DNA of 64,000 bases from Chamaea fasciata (taxonomy: Eukaryota > Chordata > Aves > Passeriformes > Sylviidae), in assembly GCA_029207755.1 (NCBI GenBank), contig JARCOQ010000002.1, positions 84,222,087-84,286,086 of the forward strand, read 5' to 3'. Below, one piece after another: positions 1 to 11,146 of the stretch. Numbering within the stretch: position 1 is the first letter of the stretch; every line of letters starts with the position of its first letter. The notes below the pieces were generated by a model that saw only the letters and a program-made list of their open reading frames with translations, was not told where the DNA came from and ran no database searches. Position numbers and translations under genes: made by a program.

Positions 1-699
1 GACCCAGTATAAATCACTATTTTAACAGTATGAAACTAGTTATAAACTGACAAAATCATAATTTTCTGTGATTATCTAATGTTTTTGCAGGTTGATTACA
101 TAAATGAGTGAAAATAATGATAAAAAATGGAATTAAAATTCACTTACAATTTTGTGGTTTTGACAGAAAGTTAAGACAAACATTTCATTTTCTGTATCTT
201 TAAAATTTGAGTTCTAGTCAAAGTAATTTGACAGCTGTGAACGAAATCATTATCCTTATAATTATTGGTTTGCTGGATGACAGCATGGTATCCTATCACA
301 TTTTACAGAGATTTTAAGATGAGACGCAAACTGCCCTGAATTATTTTCTATCTAAACAGAGTCTAGAGGAAATACACCAAAGAAAGGCAAAGGAATGGAG
401 TAGATATAACATTTATAATAGCTGTGGCTAGTATATCTAGAAAAGCTTGAAAGAAGAAAGTGGCATAAAGGTGGACTTCATGTTACTAGAGTAAAAAGGG
501 ATCTCATTCCTGGTATGCAGCAAAATAAAGGGATGAGGAAAGAAGACCCAAAAGCCCCCTAGAATTCAAGAACAGCTAGACACAAGGACAAAGCAGAGAG
601 ACAGCATCCAGGTGCAGAGGCAGCTGGCTTGAAGTTCTTAGATCTGTAACTAAGTGCTGCCTGCAACACTTGTGCTCATGTGGAAACCAGCACCACCTC
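1..699. other. unique AT-rich sequence, nothing recognised
   Basis: No repeat family, RNA gene or exon-like frame is visible here. The sequence is AT-rich and CpG-poor, as expected for intergenic or intronic DNA. The only frame of note is on the minus strand at 576-848. It has no recognisable motif and overlaps the CR1 tail that follows, so I do not treat it as a gene. Confidence 0.6.
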
Positions 700-766
700 A
701 AATGTAGGCTGGACTTGATGGCCTTAGCAAATCTCTCCCAGCCTAAATTATCCAGTGATTTTGGTA
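700..766 (+). mobile_element. CR1 LINE 3'-end fragment
   Basis: Around 708-764 the sequence reads like the 3' tail of an avian CR1 retrotransposon in the sense direction: 'ggctggacttgatggcctta', a short variable stretch, then 'cccagcctaaattat' and 'ccagtgattt'. This parallels the CR1 consensus (ggactcgatgatctt...ttccaacctaaatgattctatgattct). The terminal 8-bp repeat typical of CR1 is degenerate, and no upstream coding part is recognisable. It is a severely 5'-truncated, old and inactive copy. A short 3' piece of another avian retroelement is the main alternative. Confidence 0.5.
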
Positions 767-3700
767 ACCTGCCTGGTAAGGTCTGCCGGCCTGGTCTTTC
801 ATAGGCAAAGCTTCGGGCAGGTGATGTGGTGTAGGTACAATCCTTCACTTACCAGATGCTGTGGAGTTGACTCTCTTGCCATTATGTACTTCTGATGTTT
901 CTGCAAAGGTTTTGTACACCTGATAACAACAAAATATAGATGATCTGGTCTGGGAACAAGTGGACCTCAAAATGTTGGCAGATTGGCATGATTTTTTCAT
1001 ACTTTCCCAAAAAATGCAATTGAGTCATGAGTAGAAGAAAGAATATTTGTCCATTAATTGACATATGTCTGGATGAAAAGAGAAGGAGACCAGAGGGACA
1101 AAAGAAGAAAGCAAGCCCATCTTTATCAGTTTTGTGAAAGAGGAGTAATGTAGAAGTCTATATAAATGATTCCTAATCATTAATTATCTCATATTCTCAA
1201 ATAATGAGCAAAAGCTTCACACATAACTGAAGAGTACAAATCTGACATAGAAATTTCCTTTCACCATCTCTGCACTGCATCTGTAGGCCTGTGAGGTTTT
1301 TAGTAGCTGTGTCTTCTAATATAGCAAATTAATCTCCATTTTGCAGCTAAAGAGAGTAGAATTTTACCAACAACTTGCTCATTAGTTCTGCGCTGCAGGC
1401 TGCATCTGCCTGATGCTGCCCTCCCTATTTATTTGGTCATAATTATCTCATCTCTACCTACACCAACCTGTCAGAGAGAGTGCTAGTTTTTCTTTACTGG
1501 TTTGTAATTCTATTACACAGCCCATCAGCATCTTGTTTCTGATTATTGCAAGCATAACACCCTTCTGGTAGCAGTTGTTAATATTTGCCCTTGCTTTATT
1601 TTGCAACAAGTGCATGATGCTTGCCTGAAACAATGTGGAACTAACAATGATGTCCCAGCCTGCTTGCTGGGAAATTATGTTCTCCCTTCACCCTTTCTTT
1701 ATTTGTAGAATACCAACCTGATATTTCACCAGCTATTTAATATATCCATCATCTGGAAAAGTCACAGGAACAGAGAAAGCCCAGCAGATATGGCAAGGAG
1801 AAAAGACTGAATTAAAAACTTTCTGGCTGGGCTCACAGCATGGACCCAGCAGGGAGATATCAGAGTACATGGGGGAAGTCAAGGCTTGTGTTAACAGAGG
1901 GATGTTGTGATCATGGTGCAGTCAAGACCAGGGCTGTGCAAGGCACCTTTTAGACTAGTTTATCCCAAAAGCTATTTAACAGGGAGGACTTTTTTTGACA
2001 GGGACAGTGCCAGGCAAAGAAATTTGTCATTTCCTTTTAGGACTGCAAAAGACTGAGAGGAAAAGTTTTACAGAGATTTATCAAATATTTGTAAGCTATC
2101 AGTTCCTTTTTAAGACTCGGTTTTGGTTTTTTCCTCTTTGTTGATCAATGCCATTCTTTGGACTGTTGGAGGATCTCACCCCCCAGTCACAGAGAAAAAC
2201 TATTTTTCTTTGAGATACTAGTAAATGTTAAAGGAATAGTTCTAGTGGCTGCAGACAGGATTTCGTCTCTACATATTCATTCACAGTTGCTGTTCTCATT
2301 TTTGAAGAGTATTTTTACCAGAAGTTTCAAATTCCTGACTTTTTAAAAATATCTCTTCACACTCCAGATGTCTGCAGATGAGGGATTTCAAGCGAAGCTA
2401 CTGAGATTGTTTCTAAACATCTTTATTCTTGGGATGCAGAAACCTTTCAAGTTACAGTCTGCAAAACTATCTTTTAAAGTTATGCTTTGATAGTGTACAA
2501 GCCAGTGGAACTGAGGTAAGTGTTGATTTTAAAATGCTGGGAACTTCAAAGATATCTTCCATCTCTGTGTGCTTTTTCTTTCTCATCCTGTTTGTCCCTC
2601 AGTCCAAGAGGAGCTTGTTCAGATTTACACAGAGGTCAAAATCTGTTTATACGAAGATTTACTTTTTAATTTTACACATATATTTACACGTTTTTTAACT
2701 TCTAGGTGTTGGGCATGTCAAGATTTTTAAGAATAAAATGCTATTATACTAAAATTATGTCATTTTTCATTGATGAAGTAGTTAAGATATGGATAAATCC
2801 ATTACATTAAACTTAGTGCATATGTATGAACTTGCCTTAAGTATATCTTACACCACAAGAAGTATTGTTGGGATTCTCCCTTTCAGACTATGGAAGAAAA
2901 CTCTCAAAAGCAGGAGGGACACCTTCAAAAGCTAGATTGAAGTTCATCAGAACGTGAAAATGGAAAATTTAGTGAAAAGTGGCCTTTTGTTCTTGTCTTC
3001 TTGCTATGAATGACATCCATTGGAAGAAAAGTACCAGCTCTGGAAAGAAATGAGCAACCAGGTCAAGTGAATTTTTACCAGATGTAATTAACTTATTACT
3101 TCAAATTGACTTGCTCTCTTCCAGAGAGATCTAAAAGTTTGGGATGCATGGAGAAACTTAAGAAAGTGGTGCAGTGTCTTCACCCTCTGTTTCCTTAGGT
3201 AGGAGACTTGCCTCTGATGTCTACTTTTGTGGTGTCAGTCCCTAGATTGAGAGAAAGCTGAAAGTGTTTGTAGCTGCCTAAAAATAATTCATAGCCAAGG
3301 GCTGACCAATGAGTTTATTGAAGTGGTGAGATCCAAGCAGTGCCTGCAGTAAATCTCAGCACTTAGGAGAATTCCAGCTTCCTACCTCAAAATCTCCTCT
3401 TAGCTTACCCCATTCAGATTTTTTGTCTTAAATATACGTAGCTTTAAATGAGTAGAAATCAACACTTTGTGTTTCGAACTGGGGCTGCATAAAGACAATA
3501 AGTCTGAAGAGAGACTCTGTAAAGCTATGGAGCTTTATAGCCAGAGGCAGTGGGATGAAATTAGAGTGAGAAAAACTAAGCTGCATATCACAGAAGTATT
3601 AGACTGAGACTTGGGTGCCTATGTGAAATGGTGGAAGGTCTGCTCTCTGTGATCCTTGGTACTGTAGTGAGATAAACTTGAATCTTCTAGGAATTGCCTT

Positions 3701-5183
3701 TTATTGTAGGGAATGCAGGATCAGTAAGGCTTTGGACAAGATGACTTAATAAGCTTTTGCAATATCTAATTGCAATACTTATATGAAATAGGCCATAGAA
3801 TAAATGAGGAGAGGAGAGAAGAGGAAAGAAAAGAAGAAATTGCATGATTGAAAAGTGGAATCTCTCATCCAACATTTCCAGACTTGGTGCAAAGATGTGC
3901 CAGTAGGATATTTATCTTTTTTCTAGACAGATTAAAAAGCTTTTCCTCATTGAAAGCTAGCAAAGGGCAGGTTAGTCCAAATCAGTTCTTTTTCTCGACG
4001 ACTTACAAGGAAATTCAGGAATTTAATATTTTTCTGCTCCATTTCCTTTGTTGTGTTATGCAATCTCCAGGACTGCAACATACCTGGAGGTACTTCTAGC
4101 ACTTGCTAATAAGAGATCTTAAAATAGGGTCTGGAGCCAGCACTTTCATTGCATTCCTTCAAGTGTCACACAAAATATTCACCAAATAATTAATTCAGCC
4201 ATTGGCGTCATGTCACAAACAGTTGTGAATATGCAACAAAATGCTGGGAAAGTGATAATCTGGATTTAAAAATCTCACTGTAAATATTTCTGGAAAGAGA
4301 AGTCTTTATACAATAAATAGGAGGAGAAAAAATTGATAGGTTAGTAATTGTGAATGGGTGTCTTACACCACTGTGAAAGTGATACCGACACTCAAAATAT
4401 TCTCAATGTTCTTAAATTGCAGGAAAGGTTTGTTGGCATATTTTTGTATTGTAGTCATCTATGGGATCTACTGACCAGTCTATCTAAAACAGGCATTTGT
4501 TAACAGCACCAGTAAAGTTTTCCTGGTCGTGTTTGATAGAAGGAGATCCACAGAAAATCTACAACCAGGACCCCAAAATATTTGATCCTCATATTGTGCT
4601 GGATGTCATTTCAGGGCCTAACACCTAATCTTCTGTTCACATACCTTACGAAACCGTCAGATGTTGAAATGTATGTGCACAACTAGAGCTCTGGGTACTG
4701 CAACTTCTAGAAACTGGGAGATAAGGAAGATAAAAGGCTCATAAAAGCCTTATCAGAGAGACAACAGGTTCAGAGGAACTGCCATCTCTACAGTATAACT
4801 CTATAGTCCCTGAACCCATTTGTAAGGGCAACTTTTTTACAAAAGCCTCGTGGTTTTTTCATTTTTTTTTTTCCTGCACCAACATTTGATAAAGTTTTTG
4901 TCCTCAGGCTCCTTGGCTCAGATTCCTCACCCCACTCATTTCTGGGCATCTAATTTGTCTCCTCAGTGAGGAGCCAAGGCTCCCGGTATTGTCAATTAAA
5001 AGAAATTAGCTCCTTCAGAAGCAATTCAGCACTTGGGAGATGATTCACCTCCCAATGAACCTGGGTGAATGCCCGTCTTATCTGGCCATGCCAAAAGCCA
5101 AGGGAAATTAACTCAGTGGTGAAATTAATTCTCTCTCCCTGTGTTCTTGATTGTGTGTGCTGTGTAAGATTCTGAGCACCCCT
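767..5183. other. unique sequence, no gene recognised
   Basis: About 4.4 kb of AT-rich sequence in which I see no transposable element, RNA gene or exon. The open frames are short (at most about 90 codons), have no family motifs, and overlap one another on both strands. Simple sequence includes a purine-rich GA tract at about 3806-3840 and a T run near 4862-4872. I see no CpG island or promoter-like cluster. Confidence 0.6.
3806..3840 (+). repeat. GA-rich purine tract
   Basis: About 35 consecutive purines on the + strand, made of irregular GAGGA, GAGA and GAAA units. This is simple-sequence DNA, not a perfect microsatellite. Such polypurine tracts are common in vertebrate noncoding DNA, and no function is implied. 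Confidence 0.8.
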
Positions 5184-5490
5184 AGAATCATAGAATTAAG
5201 ATTGGAAAGACCTCTAAGATTATTGAATCCAACTATTAACACAGCACTGCCAAGTTCACCACTAAACCATGTCCCCCAAGTGCCACACCTACACGTCTTT
5301 TAAATACCTACAGGGATGATGGCACCACCACTTCCATGGGCAGCCCATTCCAGTGCTTGATAACCCCTTCAGTGAATTAATTTTTCCTAATATCCAATCT
5401 AAGCTTCCTCTGGTGAAATTTGAGGCCGTTTCCTTTTGCCATATTGTTTGTTTCTTGGGAGAAGAGACTGTCATCCACCATACTAATTTT
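5184..5490 (-). mobile_element. CR1 LINE, truncated 3' part
   Basis: The + strand begins with 'agaatcatagaatt', the reverse complement of the CR1 3' terminal repeat (ATTCTATG units). It continues through hallmark antisense CR1 phrases: 'cactgccaagttcaccacta', 'aaaccatgtcccc', 'cttttaaatacct', 'gggcagcccattccagtgct' and 'tttttcctaatatccaatct'. The element therefore lies on the minus strand, with its 3' end at about 5184 and its truncated 5' limit near 5490. It covers the end of the ORF2 region and the short 3' UTR. Stops and indels make it non-coding. Minus-strand open frames across it (5289-5474 and 5377-5652) are relics or shadows of the decayed ORF2, not host genes. Confidence 0.9.
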
Positions 5491-6427
5491 TCTCTTAACT
5501 AAGAACAGGAAGACTGTGAAGGCATGCTGCATTTCCCCTGGAAATGTCCTCATGTCACTGTGGAGTGTCTGAAATGTAAAGCCTGAATTAAACCAGACAA
5601 ATTCCTGAAGAGATCTGAGCCACCTGCAACATCTTTCTATGTTGCAATACATCTACTTGGTTCATTCTATGTGAGTATTTTTATGACACTCAGGAGATTT
5701 GTTGGAAGGTGCCGTAAACAACATCCAAAGACACAGGAGGTACCTCAAGTGGAGAGGAACTATACTGGTGACAAAGCCTACAAACAGATCCTCAAAAATC
5801 TACAACACCTCTGTAACCTGCTGTGAAGTGGTACAATCTGGTGCTGGAAAGCTAGGAAAGATTTCTTGGGAATGAGTGCAGTCAAGAGCATTTGGTATTT
5901 CCAATTGGCCAAAATCTTAGTGCTCTTGTCTATTAGCTGGCCAAAGCAGATTCACAGAAACCCTTTTCCTTGCCTTTTTTTTTCCCTCCGTATTCAGCTG
6001 CACCCATGTGGTGACAAAATAAGGGAGACAATGCATCAGTTGGATTTAATGACAGTCCAGCCAAGAGGTAGAAGTCAGCCCTCCTCCCTTTGAGGTTTCA
6101 AGCAAAGACAAAGTCTGTAGATTGCAGAAAATTAAGGAAAACATCTAAACCTCATGACCTAATGGACTCTACCCTCACTTTTTTCATCATTTTGCAGTTT
6201 CATTCATGATATCTTCTCCGGTGCTACATGCAAAATATCTTGTCCTTAATCCTTTACCAACAAACTTATCTACAAGAGACAAGATAGTTTGGACTCATGA
6301 TGACCACAGCCTACATTTTTTATCCCAAAAGCTCAGTCCATCTGATAGTGGCTTTGCTCCTGACACTTCAGTGGATGGCAGATGAGCTTCAGAGGTGTTC
6401 GGCTTGCCGGTAGCCTTCAAATAACCT
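5491..6427. other. unique sequence, no gene recognised
   Basis: No recognisable element after the CR1 loses similarity. The + frame at 5866-6093 has no family motif. A short T run lies near 5976-5985. The 5' end of the neighbouring CR1 could extend slightly into this stretch, but I cannot align it by eye. Confidence 0.5.
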
Positions 6428-6870
6428 GTTGTGATGAGTGCACAAGAGGCACCATGGTAATGGCTTTAGATACAGTCCACTGAGATGTCCTGAGCCTCCC
6501 TCCACCTCTTCCAGGAGATCTGGGTTTCAGTTACCACCAAGCAGAGTCCAGGGGAAGCAGGAAACAGTGAGAGATTGAAGCAGAATTTATTTCTGAAGAA
6601 CAACACAGGTTAATAATTTTGTTTGGAAGGAACCTGAAGCTGCAAATAGCAATAATCAATGAAACGGTCTGCGAGAGTGAATCATTTTATCACAGAGGGG
6701 AAATGCAAGAGGGGAGGAAGTGCAAGAGGGCAGCAAAGCAGGAGGGTGCCCAGCTCTTATAGAACAAGGTAGCCCACATGAGAGCTTGCACAGCTGGCTT
6801 AATTATTAAGATAACATGACATGTGGCACAAAGGGAGGAGACCTCTCAGCACTAACACCCATTCTACTCA
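6428..6870 (-). mobile_element. possible degenerate retroviral LTR
   Basis: Read on the minus strand this stretch has LTR-like signals in the right order: a TATA-like 'ctataagag' at about 6754-6762, then a polyadenylation-type AATAAA at 6587-6592 about 170 bp downstream, then a U5-like stretch ending in ...CACAACA at 6428. On the + strand it is preceded by an A-rich stretch and starts TGTTGTG. I cannot fix the far boundary or find a target-site duplication, and I recall no exact family. The limits are guesses. It may equally be unique sequence with chance TATA and polyA motifs. Confidence 0.3.
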
Positions 6871-9800
6871 CCAGCTCACTGAGACAGGCAGCAGTACTGC
6901 TGAGTCCATTCCCTTCCTGTGTATTTCCCCCCTTCCTACAACTGTGTCTAGGGAAGAAAGTAATATATGAAAAAATACAAATTAACCCAAATTCTCTATT
7001 TATTTTCTTAATAATATAAAGATGACAGAAGGTCTATGGATAAACAATGTGAGAAGGAAACCAGCGTAATAAATAAATTAGACCTACATTTCTCTTATTC
7101 CACCTCATTCTTGCTGTGGAAATAGGTGATAGTTGTTTTGAAAACTCAGATAAATGGTGCAGCACTTTATCCTTCTTTTTAATCCACTCTTTAAGCTAGC
7201 TATGAAAAAGATGTAGGATGTTTAGTTATATATATACCAGGTGTGAATGCTTTTTCTAAAATGACTCTCTCCCCCTCCTCTTTTGCTGCATACAGTCAGA
7301 AATAAATGATACATTTTACCAAATATGAAATTCTAATTAAAGAAAGTAGGAAACGGGTCAGTTAGCAAATTTATCAAAGTGCTTCATGCAAATTTGTTTT
7401 CTTTCCCTGACAAGAGTGTTAGACATTAATTTATGGCAAATGATTTGTATAAAAATCTTTATCTGTTATGGAAAAATAAAAGATGCTATTAGGTTGCTTT
7501 TTTTTTTTTCAAAATTCATCTTATTTCAGACAAATTTCTATGACATACAGTGTTTGTAACACAATAATGCTTAAATCCAAGCAATAGACCACAACTTATC
7601 ATGCTGGGTGCTGTCAGGAAAAGTTAAGATGGTTCCTGACCCATTGCTCTATGTTTTGCAATTTGAACAAGGAGATTCTCCCCTTGACTGTTTGAATAGA
7701 GGAGAATGGAAACTCTGTGGGCAAAAATGCCTCCATTTTGATCTGCACAATGATGTCTTGATTCCCACCTAATTTCTGGCACTGAGGAAAGGCTGCAGGA
7801 AGTGTAAGCCAGAAAAATGATGGAGGAGAGGAGCAGAGGCATTTCTTTGCCATTTCCAGAAGAAACCAATAAAGCACCAAGAGTGATATCCTCTTTCCAC
7901 AGAGCTGAATCAGTGGAATGGACCCTTGAAAGGCAAAAATCCACCTCTGTGGAACCCACTTATGTTTCCAAACACAGAAGCCTTAATTTCATGCTGCAAC
8001 AGGAATCTCCTCCAGGCTGAAAGGGAGCAGAGCATATCAATGCATTCATTAGTCCTACTGCACTAGCACTCACAGATTTGCTCAATAAAAATGCCAAATC
8101 CAATGCCCAAGCATCTTCAGTATTTCCCTTTGTACCTTTTAATGTTTTTCTGTTTCCTTTTAGTCCTTAACAAAGAGATCTCTACACTTAAGACGAACTT
8201 TTCAGGGCCACTACCATGCTGGATTTCGAGAAGCACAACTTCTGTCAGTCCCTGGCATGTCCAGGACCTCCCTGGATTTAGAGTAATATTAGTGTGACAG
8301 GTTGTGATCAGTACCCTTACTGAGCTAAGACAGAGACAAGAGCCATGCATTTTGATAGTGATTGCCATGTTTTGAACTCTGGATAAGAGCTCCATCCTGG
8401 TTAATGACAGCATTGTCAGTGGTTTGAGATGGGCCATCGCTTCACATTCAGTTTTTTTATCCAGCACCTGAAAAAGGGAATGTAAACTCTTCCTTAGTAA
8501 CACAGGAAGCTTTGGAGAGTAGTTTTCCTTCCTCTGCTACTTAATTCCACTGCAGCAAACCTTTCCACAGTGCCACCAGCAGCATTATAAGCCAAACAAG
8601 GTTCACTCTGACACCTTTTCTAGTTGTCTTTAATATACAAACCTGTTGTGGCTGCTTCTCTTATAACTTCAATGCTTGCACAAAGAATTAGAAGCTACAA
8701 ACTACACCAGTTTACCTAAACCACTGTTTCAAAGCTCTGTGATTTTTAGACCATGGGTGCTTGATTGGAGAAACCACACTTTTGGAGATTATGTAGATTA
8801 TGCAGACAAATAGATAGTTAAATTATATTGTAGTTGTTTGGAAGAAGTCTAGTCACAAAACACCTACATCTCCTTGTTTCCAGATAGTTTTTCAGATGTC
8901 TGAAGTTTCTCCAGGGAAACAAACAAACAAAAACTGAAATAGCTTTATTTTGAAATTGAAAAAAAAATTACATCAGCAAATTAATTTAAAAATTCTGTCT
9001 ACAGAAATGTGATATGCTTGACCAAAAAAAAAAGGCACAGAGCATTCCCAGGTCCAGCATGAACAAATTCTGGATGATTTTCAAAAATATAGTAGTCCCA
9101 ATGCAGGAACTGCAAGATTTTTTTCCATAAGCTAATGCTGCATAAAGGGTTAAATATAATTATTTAATACATAACCTGTTTCTAGTGGGACCCCTAATAA
9201 CAAGACTGTTGACAATTGTTTCTACCCATCAAAAATTTCTGGAACAAAAACTCACATCAGACTTCTGATGTAAAGCTTTTTCTCCAGTCCAGTGTCAACT
9301 ATCTCGGAAGGAGGAGCTGGGTTTGATGCCTTTGGACAAGACAGAAAAGAAAAGTTTCCATAAAGGATAGCAATCAAGAGAGGATCTGGAAACACTCAGG
9401 AAATACCAGAAAGGTGCCTAACTTCATTGTACTTAAAACAAGTCTAAAGAAAACAAAAACTTTTGCTACCAACTAAAATAAAAATATTAAGAGTAATAAT
9501 TCATCTAACACATATCATTTGCCGCAGCATAAGCTACAAGACTGCAATGTAAATATCAGATTTCTTGATTCGCCATACATTGATGTCTTAGGTGTCCTAC
9601 TGGACCTAAACTCTGAAGCATCTCAAACAAACTTTCTAAGTAACCAATCTACTGGACGATTCTTTGCAGATCTTCAGGAAAGGTGAGAATTTCTCCAACA
9701 TTTTTCTCTGGCTATACACCTTTCTCCTAGGAATAGTGACCTCCAGCATTTCACATTCTTAGCCAAACTACGTGCCACATGCACTTTCTCATTCATTTCC

Positions 9801-9895
9801 ACCTTGTCGCTCAGACTAAAATCAGAGCAGCCATTTTGCTGAGGGCTTCCTATCCCCAGGTTTTGTATAGGAAGATTCTTCAGCACTTCTCCCCA
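6871..9895. other. unique sequence, no gene recognised
   Basis: Three kilobases of AT-rich sequence without a recognisable transposon, RNA gene or exon. The longest frame, on the minus strand at 8117-8503 (128 codons), overlaps a + frame at 8091-8297 and shows no domain I know. The pair of overlapping minus frames at 7614-7959 is likewise featureless. A T run lies at about 7498-7509. Confidence 0.55.
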
Positions 9896-9939
9896 TTTTT
9901 TTTCCTTTTTTTTTTCTTTTTTTTTTTTTTTCTCCCCAG
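9896..9939 (+). repeat. long pyrimidine tract ending in CAG
   Basis: A T-rich tract interrupted by single Cs runs from 9896 to about 9932, followed by 'tctccccag' at 9931-9939. The whole is about 40 pyrimidines followed by AG, with no AG inside the tract, which formally matches a strong vertebrate 3' splice-acceptor context on the + strand. No long open frame or recognisable exon follows. I annotate it only as simple sequence and leave the splice-site reading as a hypothesis. Confidence 0.8.
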
Positions 9940-11100
9940 CTAATAAAGTTACTACAGAAGTGTTTCATAATAGAGAGGATTGTATCTGAGAGCGATTCTG
10001 GAAAACACTCCCATTAGATGTTGTCCATATCATATATGATTGAAAATCCAGGACAATTAAATGAAGCAGAGATAAGCAAAGTTCTTCTAAATGGAGAATG
10101 CGTCAAAAGATAAATAAAAATTACTTATCCTCATGCCTCATGCAAAAACATTAACAGAAATGTGAAGACTTCTGAAATGAGCATTGCATAAAAATCCAGG
10201 ATCCTGAAAGTCAAGTGTAATAGAAATTTGATTTGATAACACTAGTTCTGTTTAATTACTATGGTTTTTTTTGATCAGCCCTCCATCTCTTGAAGATTGG
10301 CTCGTGAAGAAAAGAAACACAACTATTATTGGAATAACAGGTTTTAGAAACTGGAGTCACCTGATTTCTGCAGGATTATCTTTTTAATTATGTTTAATCT
10401 ACATGACAAGCAGAGAAAGGAGACCTTGAAAGCCTGATTAAAAGAGAGAAGCTGTGCTGCAGATACAATTCAGTCAATTGACTGTTGAGGTCCACAGTGG
10501 TACAAAAATATTGATGTCCTGGTATGGGTACCTTTGCATAAGCACAAGCAATTGAATTAATACTTCTGGAAAAGTTGCTTTCTTTACAGGAAGTTTGTTT
10601 TTCCCCAGCTAGTGTGGTTACCAGCTATCTTCCTTGTGTGTAACGCTGTGAAGTAAAATGGTTTGGTGTTCATGATCTCATGTCACAACATCTATTTCAC
10701 TTACCACACCATTTTAATGTAATTCAAAATGCAAAATGTTGCATGTCACAGATGGCTGAAATCTGATATTCCACTAACAGTTTCCATTAAGACTCTTGTT
10801 GATTTAAATAATTGAATGTACTTCATGTTCCAATGGGCTTTGAAAGCCAACATGGTCAGTTGCCTCATCTCAGCCAGAGAACAGTGCCTTCCAGCCACGG
10901 GGTTGTAACTTAATTACTTTTGAGCCTATCCCTTTATGCTGAGACTTCAGTTATTCTTCTAAAAGGAAAAGAAAGCCCAACCAGTGACACAATGAGATTG
11001 CAGAACTAATCCGTGGCAGAAACCCCCTTGGAATCAATCCAAAGGCTTGCTAACCTCAGAGTTCTTCAGTCCCGACTAAACACAGAAACCTGTTTAACAC

Positions 11101-11101
<1 letters not shown>
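9940..11101. other. unique sequence, no gene recognised
   Basis: No element, RNA gene or coding frame is recognisable. The sequence is AT-rich and CpG-poor. If the poly(A) tract that follows were the tail of a retrocopy, its body would lie at the right end of this stretch, but I recognise no gene or SINE there. Confidence 0.5.

Positions 11102-11144
<43 letters not shown>
11102..11144 (+). repeat. poly(A) tract, 43 A
   Basis: An uninterrupted run of 43 adenines. I see no direct repeat flanking it (left flank ends 'tttaacacc', right flank begins 'ggaagcaac'), no AATAAA immediately upstream and no recognisable retrocopy body. I call it a mononucleotide microsatellite. The exact length in an assembly is uncertain because sequencing and assembly slip on such runs. 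Confidence 0.9.
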
Positions 11145-11146
<2 letters not shown>

